Below, piece after piece: positions 1 through 7,943 of a stretch of DNA of 9,729 nucleotides; the stretch's first letter is position 1; every line of letters starts with the position of its first letter. Made by a program: the position numbers and the translations under genes. The notes under the pieces are model-generated. The model saw only the letters and a list, made by a program, of their open reading frames with translations, was not told the DNA's origin and ran no database searches. Origin of the DNA: an uncultured Bacteroides sp. (lineage in GTDB: Bacteria > Bacteroidota > Bacteroidia > Bacteroidales > Bacteroidaceae); assembly GCA_958477465.1 (NCBI GenBank), contig CAUEFX010000097.1, positions 1 to 9,729 of the forward strand, read 5' to 3'.

Positions 1-2515
1 CGTACAAGTGCCTTTTGTGAATGCGGCCACAACCAATCACTGGCTTGTGATTTATAAGCATTCGTTGCTGAAACCAGACATCGAACTGACTCCTGTCAGT
101 GAAAACCAGAGGAGGGATATGCAGTTGATAGAGAAACGTTTCCGGGATATGGTATACACGCCTTCTGTGCTGACGCAGAAAGAGATCGGGGCGATCCGTC
201 AGAAGTATGAGTTTTATAATATCTCTTATAAAGACGGCCAAGTGACGGGAGTTCCTATCTTTATGGTGCGCGCCTCGGAGGCCTATGAACGGATGATGCC
301 CGATTGGGATAAGGATATGCTGACCAAGCAGAGAGTCGAGATGAGAGCCTATTTTGATCTGATGAAGCGGATAGCTGTTGCCTACAACAATGCTGAGGAG
401 GCGGCTGTCAAAGCAGAGATGAAAGACAAATTCCTCGCGATGTACGATCATATCACCGATCAGGGGGTTGCTTATGGCAGTTGCTGGGGGAATATTCATC
501 ATTACGGCTATAGTGTCCGGGGACTTTATCTGGCCTATTTCCTGATGAAGGACGTGCTCCGTGAAGCCGGCAGACTGAGTGAGGCGGAGGCCACTCTGCG
601 CTGGTATGCCATCACGAACGAGGTCTATCCGAAACCGGAGGTGGACGGCATCGATATGGACACTTTCAATACTCAGACCACGGGACGTATTGCCAGTATA
701 TTGATGATGGAAGATACACCGGAGAAACTGCAATATTTGAAGTCTTTCTCCCGGTGGATTGATTACGGTTGCCGTCCGGCTTTGGGACTTGCCGGTTCGT
801 TCAAGAAAGACGGAGGTGCTTTTCACCATCGCAATAATTATCCGGCCTATGCGGTTGGCGGACTGGAAGGGGCTACGAACATGATTTATCTGCTGAACCA
901 TACCGGGTTCGCTGTTTCCGGGTTGGCTCATCAAACCGTAAAGACGGTTTTGCTTGCCATGCGTTTTTATTGTAATAAGCTCAACTTCCCGCTCGCAATG
1001 TCCGGCAGGCATCCGGATGGGAAAGGAAAACTGGTTCCTATGCAATATGCCATGATGGCCATTGCCGGTACGCCCGATGGAAAGGAGGATTTTGATGCTG
1101 ATATGGCTGCCGCCTACCTTCGTCTGGTCTCTGCGTCCACTGGCACTTCGGGTGAGGAACCGGAATATGTGCCTCAGTTTACCAATGCGCAGGAGCAGCA
1201 GATGGCAACTCTCCTTTCTGATAAAGGATTCCGTCCCGAGGGCGATCCGCAGGGAAATCTTGCTCTGGGATACGGATGCGTTTCTGTACAGCGCCGTAGC
1301 AATTGGGCGGCAGTCGTACGCGGGCATTCCCGTTATTTCTGGGCTGCCGAGCATTATCTGGGAGCCAATCTTTACGGACGTTACCTGGCGCATGGGAGTA
1401 TGCAGTTGCTTACCGCCGCTCCGGGAGTTACAGTGACACCCGCCACAAGCGGATGGCAGGAGGCGGGATTCGACTGGAACCGCATCCCGGGAGTTACCTC
1501 TATTCACTTGCCTTTTGACGAGTTGCAGGCAAAAGTCTATAATGTAGATACTTATTCCGGCATGGAGGAGATGCTTTATTCGGACGAGGCCTTTGCCGGA
1601 GGTTTGTCGCAACAGCGTATGAATGGTAATTTCGGAATGAAATTGCATGAGCATGATAAATACAACGGTTCTCACCGCGCCCGTAAATCGTTCCATTTCT
1701 TCGACGGGACAATCGTATGCCTCGGTTCGGATATTGAAAATACAAACCGTGAGTATCCTACGGAAACCACTGTTTTCCAACTTGCCGTAAGGAATGATGA
1801 CGACCGCAACTTTTGGAAAAACTATCAGGAAAACAAGAAGTATTGGATGGATCCCATCGGAACGGGTTATTACACTCCCGTAGCAACCAGATTCGAGAAG
1901 AACTTCCCGCAGTATTCACGTGCCCAACATGTAGACAAGGAGACCAAGGGAGATTGGGTCTCTTTGGTTGTCGAACACGGAAAAGCACCCCAAGGAGCGG
2001 AATATGAGTATGCCGTACTTCCGCAGACCACTGCTGCCGCCATGAAGGCTTTTGCCAAGAAACCGACTTACAAGGTGTTGCAAAAAGACCGGAATGCCCA
2101 TATTGTAAAATCATTGCCGGATCACATCACTTCGTATGTCCTGTTCGAAACTCCTTCTGCCGTTCTACCCCAAGGATTATTGGCAAAAGCGGATACTTCT
2201 TGTCTGGTGATGATACGTGAGGAGAAAGAGAAGGCGATACTGACCGTGGCCCAACCGGATTTGGCTTTCTACCGTGGCAGCAGCGATGAGGCTTTTGATG
2301 AAAACGGCAAGCGGATAGAACGTAGCATTTATTCCCGCCCTTGGATTGACAACGATAGTGGCGAGATTCCTGTCACAATTACTTTGAGAGGGCATTGGAC
2401 TGTCGAAGAGACCCCAACCTGCCGGATCGTATCATCAGACAGGAAGCAGACGGTTCTTCGTTTTGTTTGCAAGGATGGTGAAAGCCGGGAGGTGGAGCTG
2501 ATCCCTTATAGGTAA
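1..2515 (+). CDS. Chondroitin sulfate ABC lyase-type polysaccharide lyase, family PL8 (5' end missing)
   Basis: This is a PL8 lyase that cleaves uronic acid-containing glycosaminoglycans (chondroitin/dermatan sulfate, possibly hyaluronan) by beta-elimination, leaving unsaturated products. The reading frame is open from base 2, so the start lies upstream. Aligned to the paralogue at 7944, about 170 N-terminal residues are missing, giving a full length near 1000 residues, normal for ABC lyases. Missing are the signal peptide and most of the N-terminal jelly-roll domain. Present are the alpha/alpha-toroid catalytic domain and the complete C-terminal beta-sandwich region. By comparison with the Proteus vulgaris enzyme recalled from memory, the catalytic His is the second His of FHHRNNYPAY (codon 827-829), Tyr the last residue of that motif (848-850), Arg in SGRHP (1007-1009) and Glu in AAEHYLGANLYGRY (1349-1351). 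The stretch GFDWNRIPGVTSIHLP (about 1469-1516) is also typical. The stop is TAA at 2513. Exact substrate is inferred; the family is clear. Confidence 0.93.
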   Translation, partial: VQVPFVNAATTNHWLVIYKHSLLKPDIELTPVSENQRRDMQLIEKRFRDMVYTPSVLTQKEIGAIRQKYEFYNISYKDGQVTGVPIFMVRASEAYERMMPDWDKDMLTKQRVEMRAYFDLMKRIAVAYNNAEEAAVKAEMKDKFLAMYDHITDQGVAYGSCWGNIHHYGYSVRGLYLAYFLMKDVLREAGRLSEAEATLRWYAITNEVYPKPEVDGIDMDTFNTQTTGRIASILMMEDTPEKLQYLKSFSRWIDYGCRPALGLAGSFKKDGGAFHHRNNYPAYAVGGLEGATNMIYLLNHTGFAVSGLAHQTVKTVLLAMRFYCNKLNFPLAMSGRHPDGKGKLVPMQYAMMAIAGTPDGKEDFDADMAAAYLRLVSASTGTSGEEPEYVPQFTNAQEQQMATLLSDKGFRPEGDPQGNLALGYGCVSVQRRSNWAAVVRGHSRYFWAAEHYLGANLYGRYLAHGSMQLLTAAPGVTVTPATSGWQEAGFDWNRIPGVTSIHLPFDELQAKVYNVDTYSGMEEMLYSDEAFAGGLSQQRMNGNFGMKLHEHDKYNGSHRARKSFHFFDGTIVCLGSDIENTNREYPTETTVFQLAVRNDDDRNFWKNYQENKKYWMDPIGTGYYTPVATRFEKNFPQYSRAQHVDKETKGDWVSLVVEHGKAPQGAEYEYAVLPQTTAAAMKAFAKKPTYKVLQKDRNAHIVKSLPDHITSYVLFETPSAVLPQGLLAKADTSCLVMIREEKEKAILTVAQPDLAFYRGSSDEAFDENGKRIERSIYSRPWIDNDSGEIPVTITLRGHWTVEETPTCRIVSSDRKQTVLRFVCKDGESREVELIPYR

Positions 2516-2609
2516 ACCGCTTCGGGCATCGATTGAAAGTCACAACCATCGTTCCGTCGGACTGAAGTCGGAATAACGGCATCGCATGTTGTATAGAAGG
2601 GAGGAGTGT

Positions 2610-3545
2610 CTATTCTATAAGGCCTAATGCGGCATTGTATTTTGCCAGAGTCGTACTTTTATGGATTGCTTTCCATGCTTTGTGCCCGATGGTTGGCTCA
2701 AGATATTCCCAAAAGGTTTTTATCTTATTAAGCAACTGCTCTTCTCCTCCCTGCAGTTGCTCTTCATAACAGGTGAATACGACTTTATGCATCCTGAACA
2801 GCTTCTCTTTCATCTCTTCGGCAGAAAGAGTCTTCCGTTCTTTGTATTCTATCGCCAGAGCAGGGTTTTCCAATAACCCTCTTCCTATCATGATTCCGGC
2901 TAAAGAGGGGAAACGGGAATGGATACGTTCTATGTCTTCTGTGCTTTTTATGTCCCCGTTATAGATCAGCGGATGCCGGCATGCCTCTGCAAAAGCTGCA
3001 AATCCCTCCAAGTCGACACTTCCTTTGTATTGCTGCTTCCCCAATCGCGGATGCATGGTGATGTGCTTGAGCGGGAGTGCATTCATGATCGGAAGCAGAT
3101 TCAGACATTCGTCTGCCCTTTCCCATCCCAGACGCATTTTCACGGAGAACTTTATCTCCGGATGTTTTTGTACTGTTTCCAATAATCTCTTCACTTCTTC
3201 CGGAAAGGGTAATATGCCGGAACCGTTGTGCCGTTTCGCCAGCATCGGAAACGGACATCCCATATTGATGTCTGCTTCTTTGTATCCCCTTTCGATGAAA
3301 AGGGCTAAAATAGCCTCTACCTTTTCCTCCTCATGCCCGATAAGCTGGGGAATCAGATGGGGAACTTCATTCTTCTCCGGTTCGATGTCCCGGATGTCTT
3401 TATTGCGGAACGTCCCCTTTTCAAATCGGACGAAAGGGGTGTAATAGGCTTCTACTCCACCGAAAATGGCGGCGTGTGCATTGCGGTATACGGCTTCGGT
3501 ATAACCTTGCAAAGGGGCAAAGTGGATAGGTAGTATTTTGGGCAT
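2610..3545 (-). CDS. tRNA-dihydrouridine synthase family protein
   Basis: This 311-residue protein belongs to the flavin-dependent Dus family, which reduces specific uridines in tRNA to dihydrouridine using FMN and NAD(P)H in the cytoplasm. The TIM-barrel landmarks appear in order: APLQGYTE near the N-terminus (residues 10-17), DINMGCPFP (92-100) with the presumed catalytic Cys97, VKMRLG (135-140) with the conserved Lys136, ITMHPR (162-167) with His165, QYKG (172-175), NGDI (196-199) and the phosphate-binding IMIGRG (218-223). Length is normal and no key motif is missing. The ATG at 3545 follows no Shine-Dalgarno sequence. It lies 83 bases downstream of the HTCS gene on the same strand; no TAnnTTTG box is visible in that gap, so read-through from the HTCS is possible. 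It converges with the PL8 gene across 94 bases. Which Dus subfamily (A, B or C) and which tRNA position it serves cannot be told by eye. It looks like a housekeeping neighbour. Confidence 0.88.
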   Translation of the reverse strand: MPKILPIHFAPLQGYTEAVYRNAHAAIFGGVEAYYTPFVRFEKGTFRNKDIRDIEPEKNEVPHLIPQLIGHEEEKVEAILALFIERGYKEADINMGCPFPMLAKRHNGSGILPFPEEVKRLLETVQKHPEIKFSVKMRLGWERADECLNLLPIMNALPLKHITMHPRLGKQQYKGSVDLEGFAAFAEACRHPLIYNGDIKSTEDIERIHSRFPSLAGIMIGRGLLENPALAIEYKERKTLSAEEMKEKLFRMHKVVFTCYEEQLQGGEEQLLNKIKTFWEYLEPTIGHKAWKAIHKSTTLAKYNAALGLIE

Positions 3546-3628
3546 AAATGTTTTGTTTACAACGTATGGAAATGTTTCTTAGTATAGGAACGCTTCTTAG
3601 TGGTATATTATTGGACTTGACTTCTCTT

Positions 3629-6600
3629 TTATTCGGTTGCTTGAGCACTATTCTGTTTTTCCTGCGCTTTCAATCTGAATTGATTGGGCGATGTGTTGAA
3701 CTGTTCTTTGAAGAGACGGCAGAAATAGTTGGGGGTATTGAATCCCAAGGCATCTGAGATCTCTTTGATGGACAATTGCTTATTCTGTGTGAGCAGTATC
3801 ATGGCTTGTTTCAACTTATGTTTGATTATAAAATCTTTGGGTGACATGCCGGTCAGGGATTTGAATTTGGTATAGAATGAGGTACGTCCCATATTCATGT
3901 TCTGGGCAAGTCGGTCAATGTTAAATTCCGGGTCGGATATGTTTTTGTCGATGATTACGGTGACTCTGTTCAGGAATTCTTTATCCAGTTTGTTGGTTGC
4001 CAGTAAAGAAAGGTCGATCTCCGCTTTTTGGGCGAATCGATTGTACAGCATTCTGCGCGAACGTAGGAGATTGTTGCATCTGGCCAGCAGGATTTGCGGT
4101 CTGAAGGGCTTACTGATATAATCGTCTGCACCAGTCAATAATCCCTTCAGGTGTTGTTCCGGCATATCCAATGCAGTGAGTAGGATGATTGGAATGTGGC
4201 AGAATTCGATGTTGTTTTTCAGTATGCTGCACAGCTCCGTGCCCGTCATGACAGGCATCATGATGTCGCTTATGATTAAATCTGGATTTACTTTGCGGAT
4301 TATATCCAACCCTTCTTGTCCATTGGTAGCAGTCTTGACACAATAAAACGGGGCGAAGATACTTGTCAGAACATCCAGAAGTTCTGTGTTGTCTTCTATC
4401 AGGACGATGACAGGCTTTTCCTGATTGGCTGATGAGGCAGTCTCGGGGATGTTTTCTTCATTGGGAGACAGCGGTACATCCGGCAGCAAAGGGAGGAGAT
4501 TGTCCGGCTCTTCCTTGAAACAGACATGGGGATGGTTGATCAGATGTTCTTTACCCAACGGCAGACTTACCGTGAAGACAGAACCCTGTCCCGGTTGGCT
4601 TTTGACGGATACGGTTCCTTTGTGTTCTTCTACGATGTTTTTTACTAACGCCAGGCCGATTCCTGCCCGGAAGGGTTGTCGCTGATCCTGTACTTCGTTG
4701 TCGGCCTGATAATAGCGTTTGAATATATGGGGCAAGTCTTTCTCCTTGATGCCTACACCGTTGTCGGCTATCGATATATGCAGTTGGTTTGTGCTTTTGT
4801 CGGGTGTTAAAGTGACGCTGACCGTTCCGTTTTCGGGGGTATATTTGAAAGCATTGGAGAGGAGGTTATAGATTACTTTTTTCATCTGTTTTCCATCCAT
4901 CCATATCTCGGTCTCTTCTTCGCATGGGATGGTCTTGAGAGAGATGTTGCGCTGGGAGGCGAGTTCCCGGAAACTGTTGCAGATGTCTGTAATATATGGG
5001 TTGATAGGATACGGGGATACATGCAGCGTATGGTGTCCTTGCTCGTATTTCCTGAATTCAATCAGTTCGGTCACCAGATCGCTGAGCAGTCTGCATTGCC
5101 GTATTACTTTGGCGAATCTGTTGCGTGCCACTTGGGTCAGTCCGCTCTCTTGTTGCATGATTTCCAATTGTCCGATAATTAGGGTGAGGGGAGTCTTGAA
5201 TTCATGGCTTACACTTGTGAAGAACTTGAACTTTACCTCATCCAGCTCCTTGATACGCTGCTTTTCCATCTGTTCTTTTCGGATGGTATATCTTAGTTTC
5301 TTGCGTATGTATAGCGTACGATAGATGAATCCGGTAGTTGATAAAAACAGGATTGTCCACAGTGTCCATCCCCACCAGCTGGTATACCAGGGGGGACACA
5401 CGATGATTTTCAGACGGGCCGTATTGGAGGGGGCTTGGTAGGGATTGTCTCTCTGTACCTCGAGTGTATAACTTCCGGGAGAGAGGTTTGTGTATGAGAC
5501 TGATTTCTGGTTCGTGTGGTACCAGGTTTTGTCAACCCCTTTCAGACGGTATTTGTAGAGGCTCTGATTGTTGCTGACAGGAACCGTGGAGGAAAAACGC
5601 ACTTCGATTTTATTCTGGTTGTGATTCAACCGGATCTCTTGGGTAAACGGCAGGTCAACGGATAAGATCCCGGTGGGATCATTGGGGGCAACCGGATTGT
5701 TATGGACATAAAGTTCGGTAAAGTATAGTTGGTCGTTTGCCGTAGAGCTTGCTTTTTCCTTTTCTTTCATAACGACAAGGCCGTTGGTACCGCCAATATA
5801 GATTAGACCTTCTTGGCTGACTGTCAGTCCGCAATCTGCAGTAAAGGCATCTAACGGAAGAGAGGGACTGCCGATGGAATAGACCTGTTGCACCGTCCCT
5901 TTTTCATCGATGAATGCGATTCCGTTATTACCTGTGACGACCAGGTTGTGTTCCGGGGTTTCGGCAATCCGGTAACTGTATTGGTTAAACAATGGAGAAG
6001 ATGCTTGAGAAAGAGGTTCGAACAGTCGGGTTCTGCGGTTCAGTCTCATCACACCGCACTGCGAGGTAGCGATGTAAATTTCTTTTTGAGAGGATTCGAA
6101 TACTTGTCTGATTGAGCAAGGCAAACCTTGCTGGCGGAGATTGTACTCGGAAAGTTGCTCTCCTGTTTTTATATCAAATTGGTAGAGCCGTTCGTGAACC
6201 GCTATCCACAGGCAGGTATCCGTACCTAAAAGGATTTGTGAGGTCATGCCCGTTTTGTAAAACAACCGGGCTTCTCTGCTCTTAAGAGAATAAGTGTAAA
6301 CTCCTCTGGCTGCAGAGAGGAAAAGCCGGTCTCCGGCCCGGACGATGGAATTGATGATGGGAAGTTCGGAAGCTGCGTCTTGTCCGATTTCCGCTTTGAA
6401 AGTATGGGTAGATGGGTTATAGGTGTATAGCCCTTTGCCATGAGTGCCTATGTATAATAACTTTGACTTCGGATCATATAAGACCGATTTCAGATTTGTG
6501 TGAGGCTGGAAGAATGGAGATTCGGGCGAATTGAAACGGGTGATTGCTCCTGTTTTCGGATTGAGCATGTTGAGTCCGCCGCCTTCTGTGCATATCCAGA

Positions 6601-7642
6601 TGTTTTTCTGGTCATCTTCTGTCATACAGCCGATTACCGGATGGGATAGGGTATTGGGGTGATCGGATGCATTGTAGTAGTTGAACGAGCTCTGGTCGAT
6701 GGAGGTGTAGTTGACGCCGCCGAAATAAGAGCCGACCCATAAAACACCGGTTTTGTCAACAAACACAGAATAAATCGAAGCATCTGTAATGCTTCCCGGC
6801 TTGTTTTCTCTGGTATAGTGGGCAAACTTGTCGTTTTGCAGATCGTATTGGTAGAGCCCGGTGAATGTTCCGAACCAGATATTGCCGTATGGGTCTTCTG
6901 CGACTTTTCGGATTCTGTTGTCATGCAAGCCTTTGGATGACGAGTTGGAGGTGTTGTAGGTCGACACCGTACCATCCGGCTGTATACGGAATAACCCGTC
7001 ATTGGAGCTTCCTGCCCAAATATCGCCGTTGCTTGAAAGGAACAGGCTTGTCATATTTATCTTACTGATAATATACTCGAAGTGCTTGTTGTCTTCTGTA
7101 TAGAAAACTCCGTTATAATAGGAAAACCATTTCCGGCCTTTGTTGTCGATCACAAGAGCCCGGGTGTTGGCGGTTGGAAGTTTTTCTATTTGAGGAATGA
7201 GCTTTTCTTTATGATCATCCCAGCGATAAAGTGTATAATCAATCACTACCCATACGGTGTCTTGCCGGCTGTATAGGGGCAAACCTCCTCTGTTTTGAAT
7301 GGATTGAAAAGTCTTTTTGCGTATATCGTATTTAATAAGCTCTTCGGATGTCTGGAAAAAGATGTCACCCTTTGCATTGCATACGATGTTGTTTACAATG
7401 CTTCCCTTGAATGAGTTGTTGTTTGTATCTGCTCCCGGTTTGTAGGAGGTGATGGCGTTGCCGTCATAAACACTGATGCCTTCTGCTGTCCCAAACCATA
7501 TTCTCCCTAATGAGTCTTGGGTAATGTCAAGTACGGATGGATGTGCCAGTCCGTCTTTGGTATTTAACTTATCGAAATGTATGGCTTGTATTTGTAAAGG
7601 AACAAATAAGATCAGGGAAATTACAAGGATATATATTCTCAT
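3629..7642 (-). CDS. Hybrid two-component system sensor/regulator (HTCS), likely glycosaminoglycan-responsive
   Basis: This 1337-residue single-polypeptide sensor, kinase and transcription factor sits in the inner membrane. A signal peptide (residues 1-20, ending IQA) is followed by 14 propeller repeats of the IWFGT..G...YD type starting near residues 48, 93, 129, 170, 207, 254, 300, 347, 395, 439, 477, 521, 566 and 613, as expected for two seven-bladed propellers. Then come a Y_Y_Y domain (about 672-748), one membrane helix (about 757-776), HisKA with phosphoacceptor His813 in SVSHEFKTP, and HATPase with N-box Asn926/Asn930, DNGVG at 960-964 and GIGLAL at 994-999. The receiver has Asp1084, phosphoacceptor Asp1126, Thr1156 and Lys1178. 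An AraC-type domain with two helix-turn-helix units (about 1241-1265 and 1291-1320) ends the protein. All catalytic residues are present. The start is secure: an in-frame TAA lies 15 bases upstream (7658-7660). Divergence from a PL8 lyase suggests a chondroitin- or hyaluronan-derived oligosaccharide ligand; that is inference. Confidence 0.96.
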   Translation of the reverse strand: MRIYILVISLILFVPLQIQAIHFDKLNTKDGLAHPSVLDITQDSLGRIWFGTAEGISVYDGNAITSYKPGADTNNNSFKGSIVNNIVCNAKGDIFFQTSEELIKYDIRKKTFQSIQNRGGLPLYSRQDTVWVVIDYTLYRWDDHKEKLIPQIEKLPTANTRALVIDNKGRKWFSYYNGVFYTEDNKHFEYIISKINMTSLFLSSNGDIWAGSSNDGLFRIQPDGTVSTYNTSNSSSKGLHDNRIRKVAEDPYGNIWFGTFTGLYQYDLQNDKFAHYTRENKPGSITDASIYSVFVDKTGVLWVGSYFGGVNYTSIDQSSFNYYNASDHPNTLSHPVIGCMTEDDQKNIWICTEGGGLNMLNPKTGAITRFNSPESPFFQPHTNLKSVLYDPKSKLLYIGTHGKGLYTYNPSTHTFKAEIGQDAASELPIINSIVRAGDRLFLSAARGVYTYSLKSREARLFYKTGMTSQILLGTDTCLWIAVHERLYQFDIKTGEQLSEYNLRQQGLPCSIRQVFESSQKEIYIATSQCGVMRLNRRTRLFEPLSQASSPLFNQYSYRIAETPEHNLVVTGNNGIAFIDEKGTVQQVYSIGSPSLPLDAFTADCGLTVSQEGLIYIGGTNGLVVMKEKEKASSTANDQLYFTELYVHNNPVAPNDPTGILSVDLPFTQEIRLNHNQNKIEVRFSSTVPVSNNQSLYKYRLKGVDKTWYHTNQKSVSYTNLSPGSYTLEVQRDNPYQAPSNTARLKIIVCPPWYTSWWGWTLWTILFLSTTGFIYRTLYIRKKLRYTIRKEQMEKQRIKELDEVKFKFFTSVSHEFKTPLTLIIGQLEIMQQESGLTQVARNRFAKVIRQCRLLSDLVTELIEFRKYEQGHHTLHVSPYPINPYITDICNSFRELASQRNISLKTIPCEEETEIWMDGKQMKKVIYNLLSNAFKYTPENGTVSVTLTPDKSTNQLHISIADNGVGIKEKDLPHIFKRYYQADNEVQDQRQPFRAGIGLALVKNIVEEHKGTVSVKSQPGQGSVFTVSLPLGKEHLINHPHVCFKEEPDNLLPLLPDVPLSPNEENIPETASSANQEKPVIVLIEDNTELLDVLTSIFAPFYCVKTATNGQEGLDIIRKVNPDLIISDIMMPVMTGTELCSILKNNIEFCHIPIILLTALDMPEQHLKGLLTGADDYISKPFRPQILLARCNNLLRSRRMLYNRFAQKAEIDLSLLATNKLDKEFLNRVTVIIDKNISDPEFNIDRLAQNMNMGRTSFYTKFKSLTGMSPKDFIIKHKLKQAMILLTQNKQLSIKEISDALGFNTPNYFCRLFKEQFNTSPNQFRLKAQEKQNSAQATE

Positions 7643-7689
7643 CTTTGGGGAGTGTGTTTAAGTTTTCTGAGTTTTAATGAAACGTGTTG

Positions 7690-7721
7690 CAAGTTTATGA
7701 AGAAAATATAGAATATGCAAG
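7690..7721 (-). promoter_or_regulatory. Candidate HTCS promoter, Bacteroides-type
   Basis: Read on the minus strand, CTTG (7721-7718) is followed after 20 bases by TAAACTTG (7697-7690). The Bacteroides housekeeping consensus is TTTG, 19-21 bases, then TAnnTTTG, so each box has one mismatch and the spacing is ideal. Transcription would begin near 7683, giving a leader of about 40 bases before the HTCS ATG. It is assigned by pattern alone. An alternative box, TATATTTT, lies slightly upstream but has no matching partner. Confidence 0.4.
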
Positions 7722-7831
7722 AAGGTAAATGCATGATTCATTATCTATTTCCGGAAGGAGGAAAAGTTGTACTGTACGATTCGTTATACCGGGGAATACT
7801 TTATTTCATGATCTCATGGGCACTACAGTGC

Positions 7832-7870
7832 TCGTATTGTACAAAAGTCCACTTCTTTTGAACAATACGA
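7832..7870. promoter_or_regulatory. Imperfect palindrome, candidate operator of the lyase promoter
   Basis: The left arm TCGTATTGTACAAAAG (7832-7847) and right arm CTTTTGAACAATACGA (7855-7870) are inverted repeats that pair at 15 of 16 positions; the only mismatch is A7841 with A7861. The spacer is 7 bases (7848-7854). The right edge abuts the place where the -33 box of the lyase promoter should be. Neither flank has a T-run and it lies upstream of both candidate transcription starts, so an operator fits better than a terminator. The HTCS is the obvious candidate binder, but that is inferred from position only. Confidence 0.6.
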
Positions 7871-7873
7871 AGT

Positions 7874-7882
7874 GTATTGAAC
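7874..7882 (+). repeat. Third copy of the palindrome half-site core
   Basis: GTATTGAAC matches GTATTGTAC of the palindrome's left arm (7834-7842) at 8 of 9 bases, in the same orientation and 40 bases downstream, about four helical turns. It lies where the -33 region of the lyase promoter would be. It may be an additional contact for an AraC-type regulator or chance in AT-rich DNA. Confidence 0.3.
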
Positions 7883-7894
7883 TTTATCTGTTTT

Positions 7895-7902
7895 TACCTT
7901 TG
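7895..7902 (+). promoter_or_regulatory. Candidate -7 box of the PL8 lyase promoter
   Basis: TACCTTTG matches the Bacteroides -7 consensus TAnnTTTG exactly. No TTTG occurs at the expected 19-21 base spacing upstream; the nearest resemblance, ATTG at 7876-7879, is only 15 bases away. A good -7 box with a poor -33 box next to a palindrome suggests an activator-dependent promoter. Transcription would start around 7909, leaving a short AT-rich leader before the ATG at 7944. Confidence 0.5.
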
Positions 7903-7943
7903 TGGCATTAATATATAAAGATACATGAAATGATAGTAATAGT

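Larger units (their letters stand above)
7643..7943. other. Divergent intergenic regulatory region between HTCS and PL8 lyase
   Basis: This 301-base gap separates the two divergent start codons. It is AT-rich and holds a candidate HTCS promoter near its left end, a strong palindrome at 7832-7870, a related half-site at 7874-7882 and a candidate lyase promoter at 7895-7902. The stretch 7722-7831 shows only short palindromes (such as TTCCGGAA at 7749-7756) that could be chance. An open frame at 7729-7911 runs across the palindrome, has no resemblance to any family I know and is probably not a gene. No RNA gene or terminator with a T-run was seen. Confidence 0.75.

Noticed and set aside
1758..2114. 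118-codon open frame on the minus strand opposite the first lyase
   Set aside because: Antisense shadow of the conserved C-terminal lyase region; the composition looks random.
2550..2575. Possible hairpin between the convergent lyase and dus genes (TTCC ... GGAA with an inner GAC/GTC stem)
   Set aside because: The stem is short, has a 4-base bulge and no T-run follows on either strand, so a terminator cannot be supported.
3025..3444. 139-codon open frame on the plus strand opposite dus
   Set aside because: It lies wholly antisense to a well-supported gene with conserved motifs and shows no family features.
3576..3601. Direct repeat TTCTTAGT at 3576-3583 and 3594-3601 between dus and the HTCS
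   Set aside because: Eight bases in an AT-rich gap is easily chance, and no promoter boxes accompany it.
7749..7784. Short palindromes TTCCGGAA (7749-7756) and ACGATTCGT (7776-7784)
   Set aside because: Arms of only 4 bases, expected by chance in a few hundred bases.
7729..7911. 60-codon open frame in the divergent intergenic region
   Set aside because: It spans the palindrome and the lyase -7 box, has a GAAGG only 3 bases before its ATG, and the protein shows no recognizable domain.
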